Part shown: positions 18,266 through 27,800 of the stretch, in pieces | Layout: every line of letters begins with the position of its first letter | How positions within the stretch are numbered: the stretch's first letter is position 1 | From: Salinarimonas sp. | Lineage (GTDB): Bacteria > Pseudomonadota > Alphaproteobacteria > Rhizobiales > Beijerinckiaceae | Assembly: GCA_020832565.1 (NCBI GenBank) | Contig: JAFIEI010000026.1 | Coordinates: 1 to 52,414 of the forward strand | DNA: 52,414 bases | Direction: 5' to 3' | Position numbers and translations under genes: made by a program | The notes under the pieces: generated by a model | The model's database searches: none | Told to the model about the DNA's origin: nothing | What the model saw: the letters and a program-made list of their open reading frames with translations, nothing else

Positions 18266-19156
18266 TCAGCGCCAGCCGGTTCGGGCGCGCCGCCAGAGAC
18301 GCCAGAGACAGCGCCAGCGCGGGACTTCGATCATGCTTTCATAGGGAGCGTAATCGGGTTTTTCCATGCGTTCGAGATAGAGCGGCACCAGCGCCAGCGG
18401 CAGGTAGAGCGGGCCGATGCGCGGGTCGCAGGCCGGGAGGGCTGCCTGCGCCGCCGTGCAATGCCGGCGCAGATGGTCGCGCATCCGGCCCATGGCGCCC
18501 GCAAGCGCCTCGCGATCCGCGCGCCCGGAGACGACGTCGCCGCGCGTCAGGCCCTGCTCGTCCAGCACCGTGATCGGCGGCAGCATCAGCTGGCCGCGCC
18601 GCGCATGCACGGGAAAGGCACGCATCAGCGTCAGCATACCCAACGCCACCCCGCCATGCCCGGCCGCATCCGCATCGCGCGCATCGGCGCCATCGCTGAG
18701 GATCAGGCCGCCCAGACGAAGCGGCGCGCTAGACACTTCACCGCAATAGCCTTCCAGGTGGTTCATGTCCGTGATCGGATCGTCGTAGAGATCGTGCACC
18801 CGCGCATCGATCAGATCGATCAGCGGCTGCATCGGGAGATTGAAACGCGCTATCGTGTCGAGCAGGGCTGCGGCGACCGGATTGGCACGTACGTCACCGC
18901 TCAGGGCCCCGGATGCGTTCTCCGGCGTCAGCGCATCGCGCCACCATTGCAGCCGGATCTCGCCGGCGAGCGCCTGGCTCACCGCGTCGCGCACCCGCGC
19001 GATTTCGAGGGTGAAGGCGAACAGGGCAAAAAGATACGGGCGCGCATCGGCAGGGGCGAAGAGGGTCGCGAAATAGCGATCGGGATCGCTGTCGCGCACG
19101 AGGCTTTCGCAATGGGCGAAAGTGTCGAATTCGGTCTTGCCTGTCGCCTGCACCAC
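18266..19156 (-). CDS. Squalene/phytoene synthase-fold protein, NDUFAF6-like (probably complex I assembly)
   Basis: About 296 residues of the all-helical trans-isoprenyl diphosphate synthase fold. Both catalytic Asp-rich motifs of true squalene/phytoene synthases appear to be missing: the first region reads ARVRDAVSQALAGEIRLQWW, and the second reads LMRAFPVHARRGQLMLP where enzymes have a DxxED-type box. The same replacements occur in NDUFAF6, a mitochondrial complex I assembly factor, so a non-catalytic assembly role is more likely than terpenoid synthesis. The start is set at the GTG at 19156 just after the glycosyltransferase stop; an ATG at 19192 would overlap that gene by 29 nt. Confidence 0.75.
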   Translation of the reverse strand: MVQATGKTEFDTFAHCESLVRDSDPDRYFATLFAPADARPYLFALFAFTLEIARVRDAVSQALAGEIRLQWWRDALTPENASGALSGDVRANPVAAALLDTIARFNLPMQPLIDLIDARVHDLYDDPITDMNHLEGYCGEVSSAPLRLGGLILSDGADARDADAAGHGGVALGMLTLMRAFPVHARRGQLMLPPITVLDEQGLTRGDVVSGRADREALAGAMGRMRDHLRRHCTAAQAALPACDPRIGPLYLPLALVPLYLERMEKPDYAPYESMIEVPRWRCLWRLWRRARTGWR

Positions 19157-19163
19157 CGACTGC

Positions 19164-20054
19164 CTACTCCGTCGTGCCGGGATGCGTCGCATCCGCGCCG
19201 CGTCCCGCTTCCAACCCGCGCCGGGCCGCCTCGGTGCGGCTGTGGAAGAAGCCGGCCAGTACTGCGAGGCGATAGGTGCGGATATAGGCAACGGTGAGGG
19301 CGTAACGCAGTCCGAACAAGCCCCCGGTGACATGACGCCGCAGCAGATAATACTTGAAGAATGCCGCGAAGGGCTCGATCACGAGGCGCGGCAGGGTGGT
19401 GAGCCGCGAGCGGCGCATCTCCACCGCCTGCAGATGAAAATAGGCGATGTTCTTCTCCACGAGATGCGAAAGCGAACGGATGCTCTCGTGGTGGATCGGA
19501 TGCTGCGCCATCCGCATCGAGGACGGATCGAAATCGATGGCATCATGCACCAGGGAAGCCGGAATGCGCACCCGGCGCCGGTCATACAGACGCACATGCG
19601 CATGATAGCCGGCAAAAGGACGCGGCTTCTCGCGACCAGGATAGACCGTCGGAATGCGAAAACGAATACCGGCGAGATCGGGTTCGCCCTGTGCGAACAG
19701 TTCCAGAATCTCCTCGCGCGTCTCCTGCGGCAGCCATTCATCCGCGTCGAGGGAGAGGATCCAGTCGTGCCGCGCGGCATCCTCGGCGAAGCGCTTCTGC
19801 GGGCCGTAGCCGGGCCAGGGATTGTAGATCACCCGCGCGCCATGTGCCTCGGCCACCGCCACGGTGGCGTCACGCGAGCCCGAATCGATCACCACCACAT
19901 CGGCGACGAGATCGCGCACGGAAGCGATGCAGCGTCCGATCCGGTCCGCCTCGTCGCAGGCGATGATCGTACAGGTGACCGGCAGGCGGGCCGCTATCGC
20001 CGGGGGCTCGTCCTGGTCCTTCTGCGGATCCTTGGCTGGGTCCTGGCTCATCAC
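19164..20054 (-). CDS. Glycosyltransferase family 2 (WaaE/KdtX-like)
   Basis: A 296-residue GT-A fold enzyme. The nucleotide-sugar region is seen as TIIACDEADRIGRCI (29-43) and VVVIDSGSRDAT (53-64), and the metal-binding DAD motif is at 103-105 in SLDADEW. The arrangement matches beta-1,4-glucosyltransferases of lipopolysaccharide core (WaaE/KdtX group), so it probably adds a hexose to core or another envelope glycan at the inner membrane. A hydrophobic C-terminal stretch (about 238-270) may anchor it. GGGAG precedes the tandem ATGs at 20054/20051. It lies immediately upstream of the NDUFAF6-like gene. Confidence 0.85.
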   Translation of the reverse strand: MMSQDPAKDPQKDQDEPPAIAARLPVTCTIIACDEADRIGRCIASVRDLVADVVVIDSGSRDATVAVAEAHGARVIYNPWPGYGPQKRFAEDAARHDWILSLDADEWLPQETREEILELFAQGEPDLAGIRFRIPTVYPGREKPRPFAGYHAHVRLYDRRRVRIPASLVHDAIDFDPSSMRMAQHPIHHESIRSLSHLVEKNIAYFHLQAVEMRRSRLTTLPRLVIEPFAAFFKYYLLRRHVTGGLFGLRYALTVAYIRTYRLAVLAGFFHSRTEAARRGLEAGRGADATHPGTTE

Positions 20055-20115
20055 AACTCCCGGCGGCGCCGCGAGCGCCGGATCAGCTCCCGGATAGGCC
20101 TTTCCGGCGAAAGGG

Positions 20116-20577
20116 TCAACGACCCGGATCGGCGGCTGCGGCCTCGGGGCTGCGCAGCCAGAAACGCTGCATCAGATAGACCGAGGCCCCGCTGACCGTT
20201 CCGTCCTGGGTCTCGAGCGCCATCAGGCGCGGCTCGATCTCGGAAAACGGCACCGGATCGAAACGGCAGATCACGAAACCCTGCCTGGGCCCCGTGCGGC
20301 TGCGCATCCCGATATCGGCCGCCACGGAGACGGTGTAGTCGATGCGGATCGCTGCCGGTTCATCCGCGCGTGCGAGCCGGATGATGCGGATATCCGATCC
20401 CGCAGGATTGAGCGCCGGCAGCGTCATCCGGCACAACGCCGCCTGCGCCTCGTCGATCTGTCCCGAACACCCGTTCACGAACAGGCCCGCGAGCAGCGCC
20501 ACGCCACCCGCGAAAAGCAGCGCGATCCGCCCCCCGCGATACCCGTCTCGCTCAGGCCGCGCTGTCAGAGCCACCAT
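20116..20577 (-). CDS. Hypothetical small secreted protein, lipoprotein candidate
   Basis: About 153 residues, not recognised. The N-terminus has charged residues, a hydrophobic stretch ([16 protein letters not shown]) and then VNGCSG, an imperfect lipobox with Cys at about residue 32, followed by a globular beta-rich domain ([19 protein letters not shown]). The ATG at 20577 lies inside the 3' end of grpE, overlapping it by 26 nt, which suggests translational coupling to grpE. It ends 61 nt before the glycosyltransferase start. It may be a lipoprotein or a signal-anchored periplasmic protein. Confidence 0.6.
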   Translation of the reverse strand: MVALTARPERDGYRGGRIALLFAGGVALLAGLFVNGCSGQIDEAQAALCRMTLPALNPAGSDIRIIRLARADEPAAIRIDYTVSVAADIGMRSRTGPRQGFVICRFDPVPFSEIEPRLMALETQDGTVSGASVYLMQRFWLRSPEAAAADPGR

Positions 20578-21334
20578 TGCTCCCAGCCTTGGGCGCGCCC
20601 TTGGGCCCGCCTTTGGCGACGCCGACCATGGCCGGGCGCAGGACCCGCTCGCCGATGACGTAGCCATCCTGCACGACCTGGACGACCTGGCCGCTCGGCA
20701 CCTCCGGATTGGGCACTTCGAACATGGCCTGATGCAGGTTGGGGTCGAACTTCTCGCCCTCGGGCGCGAGCTTGCGCACGCCGTGACGCTCCAGGCTCTT
20801 CATCAGGTCGCGCTCGGTGAGCTCGATACCCTCGATCAGACCCTTGAGCGCATCGTTCATGGCCGCACGTGCCTCGTCGGGCACGGCATCAAGGGCGCGG
20901 TGGATATTGTCGGCGACGGTGAGCATGTCGCGCGCGAAGGCCGTCACCGCATAGGCGCGCGCATCGGCGACTTCCTTCTCGGTGCGCCGGCGCAGATTTT
21001 CCATATCCGCCAGCGTGCGCAGGAGCCTGTCCTTCATCTCGGCCTTCTCGGCTTCTGCGGCGGCCACCGCGTCGGCGCCGGGCGCTCCGGGGGCGGCCTC
21101 GTCTTGCGGGTCATGGCCCGCAGCGCCGTCCCTGGCTGCTGCCGCATAGGCCTGGCTGGCGAAAGCGGCGCCGGCCGGTCCGCCGAATCCGGCGACATTC
21201 TCCGATTGCGTGGCGCCGGCTTCCGGCGAGGCCGTATGCGCTTCACTCGCCCTCGGATGGCTGTCCTGCTTCGGGTAGGTTTCAGGCTTGGCGGTTTCAG
21301 GCTTGGCGGTTTCAGGCTTGGCGTTATCGGTCAT
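20552..21334 (-). CDS. grpE: Nucleotide exchange factor GrpE
   Basis: A 260-residue cochaperone that releases ADP from DnaK. The C-terminal signature is clear ([15 protein letters not shown], then [18 protein letters not shown]), preceded by the long dimerising helix (about 90-140). The N-terminal 90 residues are acidic, alanine-rich and disordered, longer than in most GrpE proteins, and start with three PETAK-type repeats encoded by a perfect 15-bp tandem repeat. hrcA is not next to it; glnD is directly upstream. A candidate sigma-32 promoter lies between the two genes, so heat-shock control is likely. Confidence 0.96.
   Translation of the reverse strand: MTDNAKPETAKPETAKPETYPKQDSHPRASEAHTASPEAGATQSENVAGFGGPAGAAFASQAYAAAARDGAAGHDPQDEAAPGAPGADAVAAAEAEKAEMKDRLLRTLADMENLRRRTEKEVADARAYAVTAFARDMLTVADNIHRALDAVPDEARAAMNDALKGLIEGIELTERDLMKSLERHGVRKLAPEGEKFDPNLHQAMFEVPNPEVPSGQVVQVVQDGYVIGERVLRPAMVGVAKGGPKGAPKAGSNGGSDSAA
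21278..21322. repeat. Three perfect 15-bp tandem repeats in grpE
   Basis: Unit GGTTTCAGGCTTGGC occurs at 21278-21292, 21293-21307 and 21308-21322. Being 15 bp, it keeps the frame and encodes the lysine/proline/glutamate/threonine/alanine repeat near the GrpE N-terminus. Copy number may vary between strains. Confidence 0.9.
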
Positions 21335-21393
21335 GGCTCGCTTTTCAATACTGGCGACCGCGCTTGCGGCCAGTCACGGGCTTCGTGCCTGAT

Positions 21394-21420
21394 ATCATGG
21401 CGCGTGGGGGCGAAATCAAG
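21394..21420 (-). promoter_or_regulatory. Candidate sigma-32 (RpoH) promoter of grpE
   Basis: On the minus strand, CTTGATT (21420-21414), a 12-nt spacer and CGCCATGAT (21402-21394) approximate the heat-shock consensus CTTGAAA-N13-17-CCCCATNT. The -10 element lies about 60 nt before the grpE ATG. No CIRCE element was seen. This is consensus matching only. Confidence 0.35.
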
Positions 21421-21432
21421 CGCCTTCTGTCA

Positions 21433-24264
21433 TCAGGCGCTGCGTTGTGCAGCAGGTTTCTCGATGTCTTCCTGGAGTTTGGTCTCCGGTTTGCCTTCTC
21501 CCTTGCCGGCTGTTCTTGCGTCACCGCGTCCCTGGCCGGTTGCGATCACCTCCTCCAGCGCCTTGCGGATCGCGTTCTGGCGGGCCGGGCGGATGATCTT
21601 GCCGCCGGTCAGGTCGGTCACGTAGAAAACGTCGACGACCTTCTCACCGAAAGTCGCAATATGCGCCGAGGCGATGTTGAGATTGAGCTTGCCGAGCGCA
21701 GTCGTCAGATCATAGAGCAAACCCGGCCGGTCGAGCCCGGTGATCTCGATCACCGTGAAACGCCCCGAAGCCGCATTGTCGATGACGATTTCGGGTATCA
21801 CCACGAAGGGCTTAGTGCGCTCGCGCGGCTGGCGGCGGCCATCGACGAGATCGGAGATCTTCACCTCGCCCTTCAGCGCACGCTCGATGGAGGCGGCGAC
21901 CTTCTCGGCGCGGCGCAATTCGTCCTCGTCGCGCTCGAAGGCGCGCGAGAGGAAGATCGTGTCGAGCGCCATGCCGTCGACCGTGGTGAAGATCTGGGCA
22001 TCGACGATATTGCCCCCGGCGGCGGCGCAGGCGCCGGTGACGATAGCGAGAAGACGCGGATGGTCCGGTGAGACCACGGTGATCTCGGTCACGCCTCTGA
22101 ACCCGTCGGTCTCGAAACCCGTGGCGACGCTCTGCCCCGCCGCATCGGCCTCGCGCATGAAGCGGGCATGGCGCTCGCGGAAGCGCTCGTCGGCCTTCAG
22201 CCAGTAGCCCGGAAAATGGCGCTTCGCATAGGCATCGAATTCCGCATCGCTCCAGTCCGCGAGCTGTGCGCGCAGCCGCGCCTGGGCCTGGTTGATGCGC
22301 GCGGGCCGCGCCAGATCGGCATCGCCGCCGCCCAGAAGCAGCTCGGTCTCGTAGTAGAGCGTGCGCAGAAGCTCGCCCTTCCAGCCCGTCCAGACTCCGG
22401 GCCCGACGGCGGAAATGTCGGCAACGGTGAGCAGCAGGAGCAGCTTGAGCCGCTCCATCGTCTGCACCACATTAGCGAAGTCCTCGATCGTGCGCGGATC
22501 GGAGAGATCGCGGCTCTGCGCGATGGTCGACATCAGGAGATGATGCTCGACCAGCCAGGAGACGGTGTCCGTCTCGGCCCGCGTGAGGCCGAGCCGTGGC
22601 CCGAGCTTGCGCGCGATGCGCGCGCCGACGATCGAATGATCCTCCGGGCGTCCCTTGGCGATATCGTGCAGGAACAAAGCCACATAGAGCGCCCGGCGAT
22701 GGTTGATCGTATGGATCATGCGATGCGAGAGCGGATGTGTCTGCTCCAGCCGCCCGGCTTCGAGATCGGCGAGGTGGCCGATGGAGCGGATCAGATGCTC
22801 GTCCACCGTATAATGGTGGTACATGTTGAACTGCATCATTGCCACGATGCGCCCGAAATCCGGGACGAAACGCCCGAGCACCCCGGTCTCGTTCATGCGC
22901 CGCAGGACGCTTTCGGGCTTGTTCTTCGAGGTGATGATCTCCAGAAACAGCGCATTCGCGCGCGGGTCGCGCCGCAGGTTCGGCGTGATCAGCTTGAGGG
23001 ATCGGGTGGCGAGCCGCGAGGCATCGGGATGGATCGCCAGATCATGCCGGTCGGCCTCGCGGAAAAGGGCGATCAGGTTCACCGGATCCTGCGCGAAGGT
23101 CTCCTCGTCGCGCACGCTCAGACGATTGTTTTCGACGACGAAGGGCCCGATCGTGCGGCGGCTGCGGGTCGAGCGGCGCAGGCTGCCGATGAAGCGATCC
23201 AGCATCGGCACGTGCTTGGCCTGGCGCGCTTCCATGGCGGCGCAGACGATCGCGGTCAGATCGCCGACATCCTTCGCGGTGAGGAAATACGCCTTCATGA
23301 AGCGCTCGACGGCGGAGAGGCCACCGCGCTCGGAAAAGCCCAGGCGCCCGGCGATGAGCCGCTGAAGGTCGAAACTCAGCCGCTCCTCGGCGCGCCCCGT
23401 TTCGAAATGCAGGTGGCAACGCACCCGCCACAGAAACTCCTCGCAGCGCTGGAACAGGCGCAGCTCCTGCGCCGTGAACAGGCCCGCACCCACCAGCGCC
23501 TTCACCTCCTCGACCTGGTAGACGTATTTGCCGATCCAGAACAGCGTGTGCAGATCCCGCAACCCGCCCTTGCCGTCCTTGACGTTGGGCTCGACGAGAT
23601 ACCGCGAGGCGCCGGCCTTGCGCACCCGCGCATCGCGCTCGCGCAGCTTGGCCTCGACGAATTCGGCCGCCGATCCCTGCACGATCTCGCCGTCGAAGCG
23701 TTGCTTGAGTTCGCCATAGAGCTTCGTATCGCCGGCCAGGTGCCGGGTTTCGAGCAGGGCGGTGCGGATGGTGAAATCGCCGCGCCCCTCGCGCAGGCAT
23801 TCATCGACCGAGCGGGTGGCGTGGCCGACCTTGAGCCGCAGATCCCAAAGGATGTAGAGCATGGCCTCGACCATGCTCTCGCCCCAGGCGGTCTGCTTGT
23901 AGGGCAGCAGGAAGAGCAGATCGACATCGGAGCCCGGCGCCAGCGCCCCGCGCCCGTATCCGCCGGTCGCCACGACCGTGAGGCGCTCGCTGGTGGAGGG
24001 GTTCTCCACCGGATAGAGAATGCGGTGCACGGCCTCGTAAATTGTCGCCACGACGGCATCCATCTGCCGCGACAGGCGCCGGGCGCAAGCCAGCCCGTCG
24101 GCTTCCACGAAGATGCGCGCCTGCGCATCGGCGCGGCCATCGGCGAGAATGTCACGCAGATCTGGCACGATCCGCTGGCGCAGGGCGCCGGCATCGGCAA
24201 ACGGGTGCTGGCGGTGCTCGGCATCGAGCGTGGCGAGGAGGGTGTCGAGGCGTTCGCGGAGCAT
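21433..24264 (-). CDS. glnD: Bifunctional PII uridylyltransferase/uridylyl-removing enzyme GlnD
   Basis: A 943-residue central nitrogen sensor that uridylylates PII proteins when glutamine is low and removes UMP when it is high. The nucleotidyltransferase motif GGYGRG (101-106) with GSDVDLL (111-117) is followed by a GlnE-like region, the HD domain (FLHDIAKGRPEDHS, near residue 530) and two C-terminal ACT domains (about 730-900) that sense glutamine. The start at 24264 has GAGGGGGC upstream. The C-terminus beyond the second ACT domain is a charged low-complexity tail (GKGEGKPETKLQED). It lies upstream of grpE in the same direction. Confidence 0.97.
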   Translation of the reverse strand: MLRERLDTLLATLDAEHRQHPFADAGALRQRIVPDLRDILADGRADAQARIFVEADGLACARRLSRQMDAVVATIYEAVHRILYPVENPSTSERLTVVATGGYGRGALAPGSDVDLLFLLPYKQTAWGESMVEAMLYILWDLRLKVGHATRSVDECLREGRGDFTIRTALLETRHLAGDTKLYGELKQRFDGEIVQGSAAEFVEAKLRERDARVRKAGASRYLVEPNVKDGKGGLRDLHTLFWIGKYVYQVEEVKALVGAGLFTAQELRLFQRCEEFLWRVRCHLHFETGRAEERLSFDLQRLIAGRLGFSERGGLSAVERFMKAYFLTAKDVGDLTAIVCAAMEARQAKHVPMLDRFIGSLRRSTRSRRTIGPFVVENNRLSVRDEETFAQDPVNLIALFREADRHDLAIHPDASRLATRSLKLITPNLRRDPRANALFLEIITSKNKPESVLRRMNETGVLGRFVPDFGRIVAMMQFNMYHHYTVDEHLIRSIGHLADLEAGRLEQTHPLSHRMIHTINHRRALYVALFLHDIAKGRPEDHSIVGARIARKLGPRLGLTRAETDTVSWLVEHHLLMSTIAQSRDLSDPRTIEDFANVVQTMERLKLLLLLTVADISAVGPGVWTGWKGELLRTLYYETELLLGGGDADLARPARINQAQARLRAQLADWSDAEFDAYAKRHFPGYWLKADERFRERHARFMREADAAGQSVATGFETDGFRGVTEITVVSPDHPRLLAIVTGACAAAGGNIVDAQIFTTVDGMALDTIFLSRAFERDEDELRRAEKVAASIERALKGEVKISDLVDGRRQPRERTKPFVVIPEIVIDNAASGRFTVIEITGLDRPGLLYDLTTALGKLNLNIASAHIATFGEKVVDVFYVTDLTGGKIIRPARQNAIRKALEEVIATGQGRGDARTAGKGEGKPETKLQEDIEKPAAQRSA

Positions 24265-24395
24265 GCCCCCTCATAAAGGATTTCGCCGGGCGGCGCATCG
24301 GCGATTTTCACCCTGCATCCGGATCGCCGGGCGGTGACGCGCGAGCGCATGAGACAGCGCTTCGAGAGGCCCGCCCGCATAGCTTGGGGTATATT

Positions 24396-24704
24396 CTAAG
24401 CCGGACCTTTATCGTCGTCGCCCGGTGCGGTATCGGCGCTCTCGCCCAGCGCGTAGCGCAGGATCGCGACATCGGATTCGGCAGCGCGCAGGGCTGCATC
24501 GAGCTTGCGCCGCACATGGGCGCTGCGGCCGATATAGTCGCGTTTGCGGGCGAGGCACTCGTCGCGGCGCGCCAGCGCCTGCAGGAGCGCGGCGCGCTCG
24601 GTGGTGCCGTTGCCGCGCGGCGCGGGGACGGCTGGACAATCATATTCGGGCGCATCGTCGCTCGGACCGGAAGCCCGGGCCGCGAACTCTTTCTTCAATG
24701 ACAC
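24396..24704 (-). CDS. Hypothetical small coiled-coil-like protein
   Basis: A 102-residue candidate of unknown function with a GTG start preceded by GAGG. The N-terminal third is polar and disordered-looking; the remainder is an alternating-charge helical stretch (ERAALLQALARRDECLARKR and KLDAALRAAESDVAILRYAL) compatible with a coiled coil. It has no signal peptide or recognised domain. Strong third-position GC supports coding on the minus strand rather than the overlapping plus-strand frame. It lies between the AMIN/TPR gene and glnD, about 130 nt from each neighbour or slightly more. Confidence 0.5.
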   Translation of the reverse strand: MSLKKEFAARASGPSDDAPEYDCPAVPAPRGNGTTERAALLQALARRDECLARKRDYIGRSAHVRRKLDAALRAAESDVAILRYALGESADTAPGDDDKGPA

Positions 24705-24863
24705 GTCGCAACCTCAACCAGCGGGTTCAAGGCCCGCAGTTCGATGATGACACAATCACTTCATGTGTTGCCGCATTCTGCGCGCGCGTCAACAAAAATT
24801 ACAGCAAAATCAATACTTTAGAATTGGAATGATGTTAAACTGGGCAATATGCGAAGCTGCTTC

Positions 24864-27800
24864 TCAGCCCCGTTCGCCGAACGGATTGCGCTCATCCAGG
24901 CGCGCCTGCTCGTCCTCGGAAGCCGGGCGCGCTTCGGATGCGGAGGCCGCGCCCGGTGCGCCGCCGCGCGGACGTGCGGGCAATGCGGTTTCGGGGAAGC
25001 GCTTGCGGTATTCGTCGAGGAAATCGAACAGCGTGTCGCTGGAGGTAACCCGCGTCGCCAGGGTCCGGAAGGACTCGCTGTCGAGCGCATCCGGTGAGGA
25101 TGCCGTGGCAAAGGCCTGCGCGTCTTCGGAATCCCCCATCTGATCGAGATATTTTGCCCGCAGCCGGTCGAGGGCGATTTCCTCGCCGGCGAGCGTATAG
25201 GCGATCGCCGCGCGCAAGACGTCGGTGCGCTCGCGCCGGGTGAGTTCGTCGCCATCCTGCCAGCGTTGCCCGGTCATAGCCTCGTGGGCTTCCCCCGCCT
25301 CGCGCCAGCGCCGCGCCGTCCAGAGAATGTCGGCGCGCAGCCGGTCGACCTCCGGCCCCTCGGCCTCGGCGAGGATTTCGAGGGCGAGATCCGTCCGTGA
25401 GAGATCCGACAGGGCCCGCGCTTCGAGCAGGATCCGCGCCTGACGGATCGATTCGGGCAATTCCGGCAGCCGCGTCTCGGCCAGGACCTCGCGTGCGGCC
25501 AGCGGTTCGCCTTCCATCAGGTAGAGCGTTGCAAGCCGGGCCGCGACGGTGGCGCGCGCCGAACCGTTGAGCCGGTTATCGACCTGATGGCGCAGCAATT
25601 CCGTCGCCTTGTCGATCAGATCGAGTTCGACGAGTCGATCCGAGAGGTGGCGTACGATCTCGTCACCACGCCGCCCGATCGGGAGGAAATCCCGGAAATC
25701 GAAGAACAGGGCGACCGCCTCGATCTGATCGAGCTCGGTATCGCGCCCGCCGAGGAAGATCTCGTCGAAAATGCGCGCCGTCTCCTCGTGCAACTCCCGC
25801 GATACGGGGTGATCGGGGAAGAAGGTATTGGCATTGCGCGCCGCGATGAAGGCATCGCGCCAGCGCCCTTCCTCGGCATAGAGGCGCCCGAGCAGGCCCA
25901 GCGTCCTGATCTCGACATCGTCGCCGCGCCAGGAGACGACGAGACGTTCGAGCGCCTCCACCGCCTCATCGGTACTCACGCTCCCGCGCGCCAGACCGTG
26001 TTCGAGGCGCAGCAATTCCGCGCGCGCCGCCTGGGGGCGTGCGCCTTCCTGTGCGATACGCGTGAGGCGTTCCAGCGCCTGTTCCGGTTGACCGATCGCA
26101 AGATCGATCCGCCCCTCGAGCAGTTCGAGGGCGTCATGCGGGACCGATCCGGAGGCGAGCTGACCCAGAGCCGTGGCCTCGCGTCGGGCGAGCTCGATCT
26201 CGCCTTCGTCGAGGGCCGCCTCGGCCAGATCGAGGCGCATCGCGCCCTGCAGATCGTCCGGATAGGCTTCCAGCAGGGGGCGCCCGTGCCGGAAACCGGC
26301 GATCGCCTGTTGCGCACGGCCCTCGCGCGCATCGAGCCATGCGCGCCAGAGCAGGATCTCGCGATCACTGTCGTGTTCGGGATGCGTCAGGATCTCGCGG
26401 GCCTCGTCAAGGCGCCCCATCTCCATCGCAGCCGCCGCGTTCAACATGAGCCAGCGCCGATCCATGCGCCGCTCGGGTTCATCGTCGGCAACGACCTCGA
26501 GCACGCCGGCGGCTTCCGCCGCGAGTCCGTTGGCCAGCATGAACCGCGCCACGTCGAGGCGCGCATCGGCGCGCTGTGAGGGGCGCGCATCGAGCACCGC
26601 TTCCATCGTCTCGTGCAGGCGCCGCCTGACGGACCCGCCCTGGGCATCGCGCCAGGGACCCGCCTCGAAGACGGCAACCTCCGGCACTTCGCCCGGATCA
26701 GTCTCGCCGGCGGCGACGGAGGCTCCGCTGATCAGGAGGTCACGCGGGCGCGAGACCACGACGCCGTCGTCGCGGCGGCGCACGCGCAGATCATCGGCAA
26801 GGGCGGCGACGGCGACACCTTGGACGGTCTGGAGCAGCTGGAACTCGACGAAACGCTGCGCGCGCGGCAGGTTGCGCGGCGCCCCTGAAGCGGTGGCGAC
26901 GGCGATGCGCATGCCGGTTTCCGGGGCATCGATCCAATGCACGGCAGATGTTTCCGGCAAATCAATCGCCACGATATGGCGGCCGCCGTCATCGATATCC
27001 GGTCGCACGGCTACCGGCTTCGCGGGGCGGTCGGGATCACCGTCGATGGTAAGAACCCACCCGTCGTCATTCGGGGTGAGATGGGCAATACGCGGCTCGG
27101 GCAGGGCAAAGCGGATCGTCACGAACCGGCCCTCGCGCAGCACGCCGTCGAGCCGCGCCACGGCCCGGCTCGCCTCCGGCTGCGGGTCCAGCGCCAACGG
27201 CGTCTGCGTGTCGAAAACCACCCTCAGAATACCGCCATGGACGAAGGCCGCAGCGGGAACGGCCTCGCCGAATTCGACATCCAGCCGCAGCGCCTTTTCC
27301 GCGTCATCGCCGGCAAGGAAACGCCCGCGCGCTTCCGCGGATTCGTCGGTCTCGCGGGGAATGGTCTGTTCACGGATCAGGTCACTGATATCGATGAGGG
27401 AGCGCGTCGGCGTGATTTCAGCGGTTTGCGCCGGCCCGACGAGGGCATCGGCCATCGGTGATGGGGATGCGTCGTCACCCGGATCCGCGATCCGCGCGCG
27501 CTCGGGTGCAGCCTCGTCGGCAGGTGGCTCGATGAAGGGCAGCGTGTCGGCGGCAGCGGCGCCCGCCTCGCCGTTCAAGGGCTCGATATCGATGACGTAG
27601 CTGCCCTCTTCGTGGAAACCGCGCGCATCGAAGCCGTTCTCCAGAATCAGGCGGACCTTGAGATTGCCGTCCTCCTCGATCTCCTCGTGCGCGGCGATGC
27701 CGGGAATGCCGGCCAGTGGGCGTTCGGCCTCGAGCCTGAACGGATCGCCGAAGCGCAGTTCGAAGACATCTTCTTCCACCCGCCGGCTGATCGCCGTCGG

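Noticed and set aside
22168-24276. 702-residue plus-strand frame opposite glnD
   Set aside because: GlnD is unambiguous on the minus strand.
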